Shown piece after piece: positions 46,904 through 56,897 of a stretch of DNA of 64,000 bases. Numbering within the stretch: the first letter of the stretch is position 1; every line of letters starts with the position of its first letter. The position numbers and the translations under genes are program-made. The notes under the pieces are model-generated. The model was not told where the DNA came from and searched no databases. It saw only the letters and a program-made list of their open reading frames with translations. This DNA comes from Psychrobacter pygoscelis (GTDB taxonomy: Bacteria > Pseudomonadota > Gammaproteobacteria > Pseudomonadales > Moraxellaceae). The DNA is taken from contig NZ_RQRU01000003.1 of assembly GCF_004335015.1 (NCBI RefSeq), positions 310,001-374,000 of the forward strand, read 5' to 3'.

Positions 46904-47917
46904 ATGTCTAAGATCCCCTCCGCTATTGACCCCAGCTCCCTCACTACGCAAGAAGACATCGAGCTTAGCTCTCCTGAAAAAGACAACTTTATTGAGCGCA
47001 TGGACAAAGAAGTCTATAACGATCAGCTGCGCCGGAAGATGCACCAAGACCTTATCGATGCCTACGATGAAGAGCTTGAAAATGAGGTCGATGACTACGT
47101 TCGTGATTATCGATTTGACGGTCACGAGCTGAGTGAGCAAGAAAAGCTGGACCGACAGACTTACTTTAAGGAGTTGGTACGTCTTCAACGTGAGCTTATC
47201 AAGCTGCAAGACTGGGTGGTTGACCGCGGTGAGAAAATCGTCGTGATATTTGAAGGTCGTGACTCAGCTGGTAAAGGCGGCGCTATCAAGCGCATTACCC
47301 AGCGCTTAAACCCTCGCGTCTGCCGAGTGGCTGCTTTACCTGCACCTACTGAACGTGAGCAAAGTCAATGGTATTTTCAGCGTTATGTCGCCCACCTGCC
47401 AGCAGCTGGTGAGATTGTCTTGTTTGATCGTAGCTGGTACAACCGTGCAGGTGTGGAAAAGGTTATGGGATTCTGTAATGATGAACAGTACGAAGAGTTC
47501 TTCCAGTCGGTACCAGAATTCGAGCGCATGTTGGTAAGATCGGGAATTCGCTTGATTAAATACTGGTTTTCAATCACTGACGAAGAGCAGCACTCACGCT
47601 TTTTGAGCCGTATCCATGACCCACTAAAGCAATGGAAGCTGTCACCAATGGACCTTGAATCGCGCCGCCGCTGGGAAGACTATACTAAGGCCAAAGAGAC
47701 CATGTTTGAGCGCACCCATATCCCTGAAGCGCCGTGGTGGGTTGTCGAAGGTGATACCAAAAAACGCGCTAGACTCAATTGTATCGCTCACTTGCTTGAG
47801 CAAGTCCCATACGAAGAAGTGCCACGTGATGAGGTGCAGTTGCCTGAGCGCAATCGTAATGAGGAATACTACCGTGAGCCTATTCCGAACGATATGTATG
47901 TGCCCTCACGCTACTAA
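46904..47917 (+). CDS. ppk2: Polyphosphate kinase 2
   Basis: 337 residues, single-domain PPK2. Walker A GRDSAGKGG (118-126), Walker B LFDRSWYNRAG, lid region with ALPAPTEREQSQWYFQRY, and SPMDLESRRRWEDYTKAKETMF. N-terminal 75 residues are acidic and partly helical. Such enzymes transfer phosphate between polyphosphate and ADP or GDP; the nucleotide preference (class) is not decided by what I can see. AAGGA precedes the ATG. Followed by a strong terminator. Single gene. Confidence 0.95.
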   Translation: MSKIPSAIDPSSLTTQEDIELSSPEKDNFIERMDKEVYNDQLRRKMHQDLIDAYDEELENEVDDYVRDYRFDGHELSEQEKLDRQTYFKELVRLQRELIKLQDWVVDRGEKIVVIFEGRDSAGKGGAIKRITQRLNPRVCRVAALPAPTEREQSQWYFQRYVAHLPAAGEIVLFDRSWYNRAGVEKVMGFCNDEQYEEFFQSVPEFERMLVRSGIRLIKYWFSITDEEQHSRFLSRIHDPLKQWKLSPMDLESRRRWEDYTKAKETMFERTHIPEAPWWVVEGDTKKRARLNCIAHLLEQVPYEEVPRDEVQLPERNRNEEYYREPIPNDMYVPSRY

Positions 47918-47944
47918 TCTCTGTTTTTAAACTAATCAGACGCT

Positions 47945-47975
47945 AAAACGCCCCGTCATCTATGCGGGGCGTTTT
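47945..47975 (+). terminator. Rho-independent terminator after ppk2
   Basis: Perfect 11-bp stem AAAACGCCCCG (47945-47955) with 47965-47975, 9-base loop, T run to follow. About 30 bases after the ppk2 stop. Confidence 0.93.
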
Positions 47976-48140
47976 TTAATTACCATCGCCTTAAATATGG
48001 ATGAAGCTATAACTACTTAGACGACATAAGTTACTTAGACGATATAGCACAAGGAAACAGATAAAGTTATCAAAAATCAACGAATAAAAAAGTTACATAA
48101 AAAATAAGTTACATGGCAACCAAACTGCATAGCAAATAAG

Positions 48141-48488
48141 CTACATGGTAAAAGTAGCCTGCGTCGAGTCGACCTTACCTGCCAATAGACGCTCTACTTC
48201 ATTCTTAACTTTTAAGCCCACTGCATCTTGACCAAACTGAACTGCAAATCCAGCTGGACGCCCTGATTGAGACTTATAGTTAATCCAGACAACTTTACCA
48301 TTTAGAGGCATGCGCTCACTTGAGCCTGGCAACGTTATGGCCACGAACACCTCATCGCCTAACTTCTGTGGTCGATCACTGGGCACAAATATTGCCCCAT
48401 TATTCACAAAAGGCAGGTAGCTGGCGTACAGGGTCGCCTCGTCTTCAATATTGCAGGTGAGAATCCCACCTATTCCTGGCATTGCCAC
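48141..48488 (-). CDS. pilZ: PilZ domain protein, type IV pilus assembly
   Basis: 115 residues that align with the PilZ of Pseudomonas: PGIGGILTCNIEDEATLYASYL, FVNNGAIFVPSDRPQKLGDEVFV, GKVVWINYKSQSGRPAGFAVQF. It lacks the RxxxR segment for cyclic-di-GMP, as the true PilZ protein does. It acts with FimX and PilB in pilus assembly. The gene order holB-pilZ is conserved in Pseudomonas. The ATG at 48488 or the one two codons later may be used. Confidence 0.93.
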   Translation of the reverse strand: MAMPGIGGILTCNIEDEATLYASYLPFVNNGAIFVPSDRPQKLGDEVFVAITLPGSSERMPLNGKVVWINYKSQSGRPAGFAVQFGQDAVGLKVKNEVERLLAGKVDSTQATFTM

Positions 48489-48590
48489 GATAGACTCCTA
48501 AAGATAATGGGTAAAAGTCATTGGATAAACACGTGGTGAATATTCAACACGCCCTAATTTAAAGAATATTTAAAACAGACCTATATTAAT

Positions 48591-49823
48591 TTAAGTCAGC
48601 GCGATATGCTGCAGTAGCTTATCATAGGCTAATTTTTCTTGCACGTTTTGTTGGATAGCCCGCTTACTATCCGCAATCACTTCAGCAAGCTTATTAAGCG
48701 CGGTGGTAGAGGGCATAAATTCGCTCGGTACGGCAGCGTTAATATCACAGTCTCGCTGCAAACTGCTCAGTCCCAGTGCGACGCGGCTAATATCGATAAG
48801 CATCAATTCAGTTAACTGCGTGAAGTCCTTAAGGCAGAGCTGCTGCTGCCAGTAGTCACTAGCAGCCAAGGCACTACGCTTGCCTGCTCTAAGAGCCAAC
48901 CAAGTCGTTAGCCAAAGCTGACGCTTGTCATACCAAGGCGCTGTTGCCATTGCTACCGCTGCCAATGGTGCACCATTGGCCAGTGCCAGCAGCTGATTAA
49001 TCTGCGTACTATCTGTGATTGCCTCTGTGGTGCTTCCGTGCTCTGGCGTTATATTAGTAGCCTCCTCAGCATTCTCAAAAGTAGTAGCCATAAAACCTAA
49101 CTGACTACTAATATACGCCTTTGCCATTGGTGCAGGAATAGTATTCAGGGGCAGTTGCTGAACCCGACTTTTGATAGTTGGCAGCAGCTGAGCTGGCGAG
49201 TCTGTGATTAAGATAAGATGTACTTGAGGTTGTGGCTCTTCCAAGGTCTTTAGTAGCGCATTAGCAGCGCCGATGGTCATCTGCTCGGCATGGTCAAACA
49301 CGCAGACCCGAATACCTTGGCTGCCTTGATGGACAAATGAGATAAGCTGCCGGATATCATCGATTTTAATCGTTCGACTGGGCGCTGCTGAGTTGTCTTT
49401 GTTTGCTGATTTATTGGTAGACTTACTGACAGACTGATCACTATCTTGCTGCTCAGCTGATATAAGACTCAGTGCAGGCAATACTTGCAGGTTAGGATGA
49501 GTGCCCGAGCGCAGCCACTCACAGCTCTCACATTTACCGCATGCCCCCTGTGGATGCAAGTTACGCTGATGACATAGCAGCCATGCGACCAGCCGCCAGA
49601 CGAATCGCCGCTTGCCCATCCCTTTGATACCGGCAGCTAACATAGCGTGGGGTAAGGTTGAGTCGCCTTTAGCAGCACGAACTGTCAATTGAGACCATGC
49701 CTGCTGTTGCCACGGCAATAATGGCTTAAAGTAATCTAGAGACTCAGACGATGCCGCATCATACACTGCAGCTGATACTTCGCCTAACTGCGATGCTGGG
49801 CCAGATTGCAAGCTTGCCGTCAT
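48591..49823 (-). CDS. holB: DNA polymerase III delta prime subunit
   Basis: 410 residues. Clamp-loader ATPase-like domain with a degenerate P-loop AGIKGMGKRR (64-73), four zinc-type cysteines Cys84, Cys95, Cys98, Cys101, IKIDDIRQL, and the SRC-like region with KTLEEPQPQVHLILITDSP and TIKSRVQQLPL. The middle contains a Gln/Ser/Asn-rich loop (about 120-145). Subunit of the sliding-clamp loader. AGAGAG lies close before ATG 49823. pilZ follows on the same strand. Confidence 0.94.
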   Translation of the reverse strand: MTASLQSGPASQLGEVSAAVYDAASSESLDYFKPLLPWQQQAWSQLTVRAAKGDSTLPHAMLAAGIKGMGKRRFVWRLVAWLLCHQRNLHPQGACGKCESCEWLRSGTHPNLQVLPALSLISAEQQDSDQSVSKSTNKSANKDNSAAPSRTIKIDDIRQLISFVHQGSQGIRVCVFDHAEQMTIGAANALLKTLEEPQPQVHLILITDSPAQLLPTIKSRVQQLPLNTIPAPMAKAYISSQLGFMATTFENAEEATNITPEHGSTTEAITDSTQINQLLALANGAPLAAVAMATAPWYDKRQLWLTTWLALRAGKRSALAASDYWQQQLCLKDFTQLTELMLIDISRVALGLSSLQRDCDINAAVPSEFMPSTTALNKLAEVIADSKRAIQQNVQEKLAYDKLLQHIALT

Positions 49824-49859
49824 AATATCTCTCTGATGGTTACGAGTTTAACGATGTTA

Positions 49860-49980
49860 TAGTTAAGCCTATTTAAAACTGACAGGTAAAAGAGTAGCTG
49901 GTATAAATTTACTGGCTAGAAGTCAGGAGATGACTGAAGCGAGCGTAAATCTATTCCAGCCACTTTGTGTCAAACCTAAA
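49860..49980 (+). repeat. Dispersed 121-bp imperfect palindrome, family 1, copy C
   Basis: Same unit as 7321-7441 with about 105 of 121 bases identical in an ungapped hand alignment. It lies in the gap between the holB start and the kdsB end. See copy A. Confidence 0.85.
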
Positions 49981-50117
49981 GTGGCTTAACTATGTATTAA
50001 TAGCATTAATCGACAGCAATAAATGTAATCAATCCATTAGACCTATAGATCTAGCCACTTACTAATCCATCCTACAATAAACTTTGACTTATTCGACTAG
50101 AAGTCAGACACGTTAGT

Positions 50118-50936
50118 CTATTGGCTGAATACGCTTAGTGGCATAGCATTTAGTCGATCTAAATCTACTTGAGTATCTACGCCCGGTGGCAGTAGCAGCC
50201 GAGCTTTTGCTACTGCAATCTTACCACCATTTTCGAGTACTCGAAGCTGCTCTAGACACTCTAGCGTTTCAAGGGTACTTTGTGGCCAAGTGACAAATTG
50301 CTTCAGTAAGCGCACTCGGTAGGCATATAAGCCCAGATGCCGATAAGCATTTTTGGGTACAGCCAGACTATTATTGTCTACTAGCCCATCGTGATTGGCC
50401 AATGCCAAGGCATGATCGCGGTCGCAAGGAATCGGTGCGCGGCTAAAGTATAAGGCACGGTCTTGATTATCCGTCACCACTTTGACGACTGAGGGCCGCA
50501 TAAAGGTCTCATGGTCTTCAATAGGCTCACAAAGGGTTGCCATAACGCTCTGTTCATCTTGCTCTAGCAGCTGCTGACATTGCTGCAACAGTTCAGGGGG
50601 CACTAATGGCTCATCCCCTTGCATATTGACAATAATATCGTCATCTGACCAGCCTTTAATCTGCGCTACCTCTGCTAGTCTATCTGTACCAGAAGCATGC
50701 TCTTCTGAGGTCATCACCACCTCATAGCCTGCTTGCTCACAAAGCTGTGCTATCTCCTCGTTATCAGTCGCGATACAGACATCATCGGCGAAGCTTGCCG
50801 CACTAGCCTTTTGTGCGACCCATAGAATCATTGGCTTACCATGAATAGCTAATAAGGGCTTACCTGGCAACCTAGTGCTCTTAAATCGAGCAGGAATGAC
50901 AATATGAGTTTGATAAGAGGTATTATTATTAGCCAT
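50118..50936 (-). CDS. kdsB: 3-deoxy-manno-octulosonate cytidylyltransferase
   Basis: 272 residues. Activates KDO as CMP-KDO for lipopolysaccharide inner core. Family blocks: [15 protein letters not shown] (14-28), [37 protein letters not shown] and [12 protein letters not shown]. Gene order exbB-exbD-msbA-lpxK-kdsB; AGGATAATACT before ATG 50936. Slightly longer than typical 250-residue KdsB. Confidence 0.97.
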   Translation of the reverse strand: MANNNTSYQTHIVIPARFKSTRLPGKPLLAIHGKPMILWVAQKASAASFADDVCIATDNEEIAQLCEQAGYEVVMTSEEHASGTDRLAEVAQIKGWSDDDIIVNMQGDEPLVPPELLQQCQQLLEQDEQSVMATLCEPIEDHETFMRPSVVKVVTDNQDRALYFSRAPIPCDRDHALALANHDGLVDNNSLAVPKNAYRHLGLYAYRVRLLKQFVTWPQSTLETLECLEQLRVLENGGKIAVAKARLLLPPGVDTQVDLDRLNAMPLSVFSQ

Positions 50937-50967
50937 AGTATTATCCTAAACTTTGATGCAAATGAAA

Positions 50968-52176
50968 TTAAACCGATATGCCAAAGTACTCAAGCTGAGT
51001 ATGCAAAGCTTGATAGCAGTCTGCTGATAGCTCAGCTGTGACCGGCAGTACCCAAAGGCGATTAAGAAGATTAACCAGTGCCTCTATAGGCTGATAAGTG
51101 TTATTAGTATCGGTGTTATCAGCTACTAATTGCTCAGTAGCTTGCTCAATTTGCTGCTGTGCCAAGACACGAAACTTTACGGCATCCTTACTGGTCATAA
51201 CAATAGGGTGATCTGAATACTGCTCTAACACCTGCCAAGTAAAGGCATAATGATCAGGATACGGATGCTCAATAACCTGCAAACCCAACTCAGCCAGTGT
51301 CACGAAAAAACGTTTTGGATAACCGATACCACTGATCGCATGGACCGTCATTCCAGCCTGAGGCTGGTACGCAGTCGATGCTACATTTTGCTCACTAGTT
51401 GTAGAGTTAGACGATGCTACAAGGTGCTCATAAGCTGGTCGGTCTATAAGCGGGCATAGCGCATCAGCTTTTAAGTGCATCGTCATACGAGCAGAGTCAG
51501 CTGTGACACCAGAAGAGCCTATCGGTGTCTCATCCAAGGCAGCTTTATGAGCTTCGATTTGATGCGGCCTACAGTGCCGAATAACGGTCGCTTCCGCCAG
51601 TCGCTGAATCGGCTCGCGCAAGAACCCAGTCGGCAGTAGTTGCTGATTGCCAAAACCTCGACTCTCGTCTACGACGATCCATTCTAAGTCACGTGCTAAC
51701 CCATAATGCTGAAGACCATCATCTGCAATGATAAATTGAATATCAGAATGCGCGGTCAGTAGCGTCTCTATTGCTTGCTGACGATTAGGACAGACCGCCA
51801 TCGGCACACCCGTTTGCGCTACGATTAAGCAAGGCTCATCACCTACGTGCTGCGGTTGACTGTGATGAGTTACTAACAATGGCATCAACGCTTCATTACC
51901 ACCATAGCCGCGACTAATGACACCGACCTTTACCCCGTGCCGCTGCAAATACTGCACCAGCGAGATAATTAGTGGGGTTTTGCCACTCCCCCCCACAGTG
52001 ATATTGCCAATAATCATGACCGGAACAGGCGCATGATACTGCGTAAGCCAACCTCGATGATAAGCCTGTCGTCTTATGCGGCTAATAAGGCCATAGAGCA
52101 CGCTGATTGGTAGTAATAGCCAAAGCCACCATGCTTGTTGCTGCCATGCACGGGTAATGCGTGTCTCTAGGCTCAT
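50968..52176 (-). CDS. lpxK: Tetraacyldisaccharide 4'-kinase
   Basis: 402 residues. It phosphorylates the 4' position of the lipid A precursor at the membrane. N-terminal membrane-interface helix (15-34), P-loop NITVGGSGKTP (58-68), RGYGG, VGDEPCLIAQTG-like, and the second-motif DDGLQHYGLARDLEW. An insertion of about 60 residues near 225-280 (Ser/Thr/Ala-rich) makes it longer than E. coli LpxK (328). Its start overlaps the msbA stop by four bases, so it is translationally coupled. Confidence 0.95.
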   Translation of the reverse strand: MSLETRITRAWQQQAWWLWLLLPISVLYGLISRIRRQAYHRGWLTQYHAPVPVMIIGNITVGGSGKTPLIISLVQYLQRHGVKVGVISRGYGGNEALMPLLVTHHSQPQHVGDEPCLIVAQTGVPMAVCPNRQQAIETLLTAHSDIQFIIADDGLQHYGLARDLEWIVVDESRGFGNQQLLPTGFLREPIQRLAEATVIRHCRPHQIEAHKAALDETPIGSSGVTADSARMTMHLKADALCPLIDRPAYEHLVASSNSTTSEQNVASTAYQPQAGMTVHAISGIGYPKRFFVTLAELGLQVIEHPYPDHYAFTWQVLEQYSDHPIVMTSKDAVKFRVLAQQQIEQATEQLVADNTDTNNTYQPIEALVNLLNRLWVLPVTAELSADCYQALHTQLEYFGISV

Positions 52177-54074
52177 CGCGGCGTTATACCCTCATCGGGT
52201 AAGTCAAAGTTGCGTGCATACATCTGTGAATAGTGACCATTAGCGGCCATTAACTCATTATGTGTACCGATCTCTAGTAACTGACCACCATCAAGTACTG
52301 CGATTCGATCTGCCGATTCAATCGTTGTCAAGCGATGGGCGATAACGATCGTAGTACGATCTTTCATGACATTATCTAGAGCTTGCTGGATGTAATACTC
52401 AGATTCATTATCAAGCGCGCTTGTGGCTTCATCAAGAATCAAAATAGGCGCATCTTTAAGTAAAGCTCTAGCGATGGATAGCCGCTGACGCTGACCACCA
52501 GATAGCTGTAAACCCTCAGCACCAACATGACTGTCATAGCCTTGCGGTAGCTTGCTAATAAACTCATCAGCAAAAGCCGTTTTGGCCGCCTCAACGACCT
52601 CTTCACGTGATTTGCTCGCCAAGCTTCCATAGGCGATATTTTGTGTTACTGAAGCATTAAACAGGACAATCTGCTGATTGACCATCGCTATCTGTGAGCG
52701 CAGGCTCTCAAGCTTGATATCTTCAATGGGGATATCGTCTATCAGAATCTGACCGCCACTAGGCTGTAGTGCGCGGGTTAAGAGATTCACAAGTGTCGAT
52801 TTACCTGCACCACTGCGACCGACTAACGCTATCGTCTCACCCGCTTTAATATCCAGGGTAAAATTCGTTAATGCCGCTGTACCGTCAGGATAAACGAGAC
52901 TGACATCTCGTAAAGCAATCTTACCTGCTAAGCTCGGTGCTAAGGTGCCACTGTCTTGCTCTTCAGGCTCGTCCAATAGTGCGAATATAGACTCACCAGC
53001 AGCAATACCTTTTTGCAGCTTTTGATTGACATCCGTTAAAGATCGAACAGGCTTACTCAGTAATCCAGCAGCGGCGATATAGGAGATAAACTCACCCGCG
53101 GTAATACCACTGATGACTGCGGGGCGTAGAGCCAACCACACCACCACAGACATCGCCATCGCCATTAATAACTGAATCGCGGGAGTATTTATACTGTTGG
53201 TCACGACGACCTTCATACCTTGCTTCAGATTCTTTTTAGAGGTGGTGTCAAAGCGCTTGGACTCATAGGCCTGGCCGCCATAGTTCTTAACCACTTGATA
53301 GCCAGTGATGACTTCATTGGTGATATGACTCACATCGCCCATTGTCTGCTGAATACCTTTTGACAGATGCAGATAACGCTTAGAGGCCACTCGGATCAGC
53401 CATAATATCGGCGGCAATACGACGAATAAAATAAGCGTCAAACGCCAATTACTGTATAACAAAAACCCTATCAAGGCGATCACGGTAAGACCATCGCGCA
53501 AGACAGTTTTCATAGAGTCTGTGCTGGCCGCTGTCACCTGTTCCACATCAAAAATAAGCTTTGATGATATCGTGCCTGCTGGATTGGCAAGGTAAAACGC
53601 TGTCGGTAAGCGCAGTAGTTTATTGAACACCTCAACGCGAAGCTCATAAACCAGATTGCGTGAGATTAAAGCGGAGAAATAGTTGCCTAAGAAGCTACCG
53701 ATGCCTCGGACTAAGAATAGTCCAATAATAAGCACTGGAAACCAATTTTGCCGAGATCGATCGCCTTGGTTAATAGCATCCGTAATGTACTGCAATAGCT
53801 TAGCGATCCAAATCTCAGTCGCGGAATTAATCGCAAACCCTAATATGGTCAGTAACAAAGCCCACCAATATGGCTTTAAATAGCTGAGCAAGCGCAGCAA
53901 TGTTTTTCTTTTTTTAGGTGGCTGGTAAGGCGCTTTTCTAATGGGCATTGTTTGAGACGGGATAATTTTTTTAGAGTTTGAGGAAGAGGTTTCTTGAGAC
54001 GGCTGATTATCTACTTGAGACTGAGACGGTGATCTAGCACTCACAGAGGTATCTGTCGGCGGAACTTGTGACAT
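52173..54074 (-). CDS. msbA: Lipid A export ATP-binding/permease protein MsbA
   Basis: 633 residues. A Ser/Thr/Gln/Pro-rich N-terminal extension of about 55, a six-helix exporter domain, then the ATPase: Walker A GRSGAGKST (Lys425), LSGGQRQRLSIARALL, ILILDEATSALDN, and the His switch IVIAHRL. It flips lipid A core from the inner to outer leaflet. It precedes lpxK (4-base overlap) and follows exbD, as expected for an LPS block. Another exporter of the same family cannot be fully excluded, but the lpxK link makes MsbA likely. Confidence 0.94.
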   Translation of the reverse strand: MSQVPPTDTSVSARSPSQSQVDNQPSQETSSSNSKKIIPSQTMPIRKAPYQPPKKRKTLLRLLSYLKPYWWALLLTILGFAINSATEIWIAKLLQYITDAINQGDRSRQNWFPVLIIGLFLVRGIGSFLGNYFSALISRNLVYELRVEVFNKLLRLPTAFYLANPAGTISSKLIFDVEQVTAASTDSMKTVLRDGLTVIALIGFLLYSNWRLTLILFVVLPPILWLIRVASKRYLHLSKGIQQTMGDVSHITNEVITGYQVVKNYGGQAYESKRFDTTSKKNLKQGMKVVVTNSINTPAIQLLMAMAMSVVVWLALRPAVISGITAGEFISYIAAAGLLSKPVRSLTDVNQKLQKGIAAGESIFALLDEPEEQDSGTLAPSLAGKIALRDVSLVYPDGTAALTNFTLDIKAGETIALVGRSGAGKSTLVNLLTRALQPSGGQILIDDIPIEDIKLESLRSQIAMVNQQIVLFNASVTQNIAYGSLASKSREEVVEAAKTAFADEFISKLPQGYDSHVGAEGLQLSGGQRQRLSIARALLKDAPILILDEATSALDNESEYYIQQALDNVMKDRTTIVIAHRLTTIESADRIAVLDGGQLLEIGTHNELMAANGHYSQMYARNFDLPDEGITPR

Positions 54075-54175
54075 AATGACCTCAAAAGCAAAAATTTAAT
54101 AAATGAATGGATATCTAAATAAAATAGATAATAAATATTGATGGTATTTTAAAGATTAGCACCCATCATTACTCG

Positions 54176-54625
54176 CTAATTTGCTGTGACAGGCTGCATG
54201 GCCAGTGCACCCTCTTTAGGCGTCACTGTACTGATATTTAGGTTCACAAACCCTAGCTTTCCTGCCACATCCATAACTCGAACGACAGATTGATGACTGG
54301 CATTACCATCGGCTGCAATAACAAATAGCATATTACGATCATCGCCTGCTCGCTGCTTTATCATATTGATCAAAGCGGCTTCATTATTAGCACCCAAGGC
54401 AGTACCATTGACCAGATAGCTGCCATCTTCTTGCACAGCGACCTCTATTTTTTTGGGGTCTTCGGTAGTGGTCACTCCATCTGCTTCTGGTAGGACGATA
54501 TTGAGCCGACTATAATGATCAAAGGAGGTCGCTAATAATAAAAATATAATCAAAAAAAGCAAGCAGTCAATCATGGGTGTCAGATTAATTTCTAATGGCT
54601 CGACACTAGGCTTACGAAATCGCAT
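54176..54625 (-). CDS. exbD: ExbD/TolR-family biopolymer transport protein
   Basis: 149 residues: one N-terminal membrane helix (about 16-35, LTPMIDCLLFLIIFLLLATSF, with the essential Asp of the proton path), then a periplasmic domain. It partners ExbB upstream (90-base gap). In Pseudomonas an equivalent pair precedes lpxK, so this ExbBD may serve the envelope rather than TonB. No tonB is nearby. Confidence 0.9.
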   Translation of the reverse strand: MRFRKPSVEPLEINLTPMIDCLLFLIIFLLLATSFDHYSRLNIVLPEADGVTTTEDPKKIEVAVQEDGSYLVNGTALGANNEAALINMIKQRAGDDRNMLFVIAADGNASHQSVVRVMDVAGKLGFVNLNISTVTPKEGALAMQPVTAN

Positions 54626-54715
54626 ACGCTAACCTTACTAAATAATAACTTGATAGACTATCTTAAGGGTGCTGAGCATCACAATAAGTCAGTCATGCAC
54701 TAACTGACAATACAC

Positions 54716-55489
54716 TTAGACGTGCGACACCTTATCTTTTTTGACGACTTCTTGTACTCTAGCCTCGATTTGCTCGTTTAGAGGTACTGCCTTAGCATTA
54801 CTACTTGTTATCCCAGCGTCCTGTAGCGTCTTCTTATCATCTGCTGTTTTTACCGAGTAAGCAGTACTTTGACTGCCAAGCAAGTTTTCGTCATAAAGCT
54901 CTTGAATGATAAGCCCAGCCTCGGTCTCAAAGCGAGCATTAATATCCACCACTCGGCGCTGGAAATAGCGATACGCTACTAGCGCGGGAATAGCGACTAT
55001 CATACCTGCTGCCGTGGTAATAAGGGCTTGGGAGACACCTGCTGCTAACAATGTCGGATCTTGCATGGCCCCGTCAGTAATGGCTAGAAAAGAAGAGATA
55101 ATCCCTAAGACGGTCCCCAGTAGGCCCAATAATGGGGCAATAGCACCAATAGTGCCAAGCATATTGATGTTTTTTTCAAGCTGATGGACTTGAACGCTGG
55201 CTCGATTTTGCATATGCAAGGTCATAGAATCTAGACCATATTGGCGATTAAGCAGTCCTGTGGCTAGGATATCTCCTAACGGCGACCTCTCCTTAACTTT
55301 CATCAGCGTCGCTCGACTGATATCACCGTCTTTACGCAGCAGATTAATTAGCTGCTTACGCAGCTGTACTGGCGCCACTTTACTATAGCGCAATCTTCCT
55401 GCTCGCTCGATAGTAATTACCAAGGCAATCACCGAACAGACGATGATTGGCGTCATCAGCCAACCACCTGCCTTAACCAGCTCCCACAT
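54716..55489 (-). CDS. exbB: ExbB/TolQ-family proton channel protein
   Basis: 257 residues. Three predicted membrane helices (about 13-35, 118-140 and 160-185) with the family block GAIAPLLGLLGTVLGIISSF and LITTAAGMIVAIPALVAYRYF. The C-terminal 45 residues are a polar tail. It forms the proton-driven motor with ExbD. It precedes exbD and then msbA, lpxK and kdsB on the same strand; parB lies just upstream. Confidence 0.92.
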   Translation of the reverse strand: MWELVKAGGWLMTPIIVCSVIALVITIERAGRLRYSKVAPVQLRKQLINLLRKDGDISRATLMKVKERSPLGDILATGLLNRQYGLDSMTLHMQNRASVQVHQLEKNINMLGTIGAIAPLLGLLGTVLGIISSFLAITDGAMQDPTLLAAGVSQALITTAAGMIVAIPALVAYRYFQRRVVDINARFETEAGLIIQELYDENLLGSQSTAYSVKTADDKKTLQDAGITSSNAKAVPLNEQIEARVQEVVKKDKVSHV

Positions 55490-55664
55490 ACGTCTACTCT
55501 CTTATTCAAGTCTACAACCACAGCAATTCTAAAAACTTTAACTCATGGATTATTATTGTAAGTCTTGTTTCCACTGGTTGTTATGGTTTTTATAGTTGCT
55601 TTATTTACTTGGCATTTATTTCATCTGCCTGAGTATTATTTAGCGACTGCTAGATCAACTTCTA

Positions 55665-56795
55665 TTAGGCTTTTAAATGGTTAATTAAGGCTTCAAGCTC
55701 ATCTTCACTATGGAAGAATATCTCCACACTCCCCTTTCCACCTTTTTTCTGCTTGAGCTTAACGGTAGCTCCTAAAGCATCAGACAAGCGCTTATTCAGT
55801 CGCTCAATCTCGTGACTGACATTCTGTGACTTTTTATCCTCTTTACTTTCAGGCTTTAATATAGATTTGACCAGTCTTTCTGCATCACGAACCGTGAGTC
55901 CACCATCAATAATTTTTTGAGCGATAATAGGCTGCTGCGCTTGGGATAGTGGTAGCAGTGTGCGAGCGTGACCCATATCTAAAGCGTTATTGGCCAAGTG
56001 GTCTTTAACAGAGTCGTGAAGCTGATTTAATCGCAGCAAATTTGAGACCGTGGTACGAGCTTTACCCACGACATCAGCGATCATCGCGTGACTCATGCCA
56101 AATTCTGTATGAAAGCGCTGCAAGGCAGCAGCTTGCTCAATCACAGACAGGTCCTCACGCTGGATATTTTCAATCAGTGCTAGGGCAATAGCCAGCTCAT
56201 CTGATAAGGCACGCTCAATAGCAGGAATAACCGTCATTCCTGCTATTTTTGCAGCGCGCCAACGCCGCTCGCCAGCGATAATCTCGTGAGTGACTTGATC
56301 GTCGACTTTATCTTCTTTCGCCAATAGCGGACGAATAACGATAGGCTGCATGATGCCATGCTGCTCAATCGACGCAGCCAGCTCAGCCAAAGCCGATTCG
56401 CTCATATCTCGGCGCGGCTGATATTTACCCGCTTGCAATCGGGTCAAGTCAATCTGTACCAAGCTAATCTGATCCTCTGCCGACTGCATTGTCGATGCTT
56501 GAGCAGTCTTAGCACTTGCGGCAGCAGGCTTTCGGCTTGTCTTATTGGACTTAATAGCACCTCTTCTCGCTGTAACGGCGCTACCATTCACTTGATCGGT
56601 ATGGCTGTGTGAAGGGGTATCGCTAGCGGCATTATTGCGCGCAGTATCATCACCCTTAGCTAGCGACTGAGAATTGTCATTAGCAGTCAGGCTATCATCT
56701 TGCAAAGCCGCGGCAGTAATCTGCTTCTCTTTTTTGATGGAGCCTAATAATGCATCTAGACCCCGATTGGCAGCCAATCCCCGTTTTTTTGCCAT
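55665..56795 (-). CDS. parB: Chromosome partitioning protein ParB
   Basis: 376 residues. A low-complexity linker from about 20 to 108, then the CTPase/ParB box GERRWRA (175-181, in HEIIAGERRWRAAKIAG), HTH with MSHAMIADVVGKARTTVSNLLRL and a C-terminal dimerisation domain. Binds parS and, with ParA, segregates the chromosome origin. AGGACAGG precedes ATG 56795. Follows parA with 102 bases between. The MAKKRGLAANRGLDALLG start is typical of this family. Confidence 0.96.
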   Translation of the reverse strand: MAKKRGLAANRGLDALLGSIKKEKQITAAALQDDSLTANDNSQSLAKGDDTARNNAASDTPSHSHTDQVNGSAVTARRGAIKSNKTSRKPAAASAKTAQASTMQSAEDQISLVQIDLTRLQAGKYQPRRDMSESALAELAASIEQHGIMQPIVIRPLLAKEDKVDDQVTHEIIAGERRWRAAKIAGMTVIPAIERALSDELAIALALIENIQREDLSVIEQAAALQRFHTEFGMSHAMIADVVGKARTTVSNLLRLNQLHDSVKDHLANNALDMGHARTLLPLSQAQQPIIAQKIIDGGLTVRDAERLVKSILKPESKEDKKSQNVSHEIERLNKRLSDALGATVKLKQKKGGKGSVEIFFHSEDELEALINHLKA

Positions 56796-56897
56796 GATTA
56801 CCTGTCCTCTAATACTATCGTCTAAAACTAATGTATAAATATAAATACCGTTATTGACTTATCAAATCTCGTCAGTATCTGACGCAAGTGACTAATC

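Noticed and set aside
52603..52610. TCACGTGA, a possible parS site near parAB
   Set aside because: Only the 8-base core matches; flanking bases inside msbA do not fit the 16-base parS palindrome well, and it is within a coding region.
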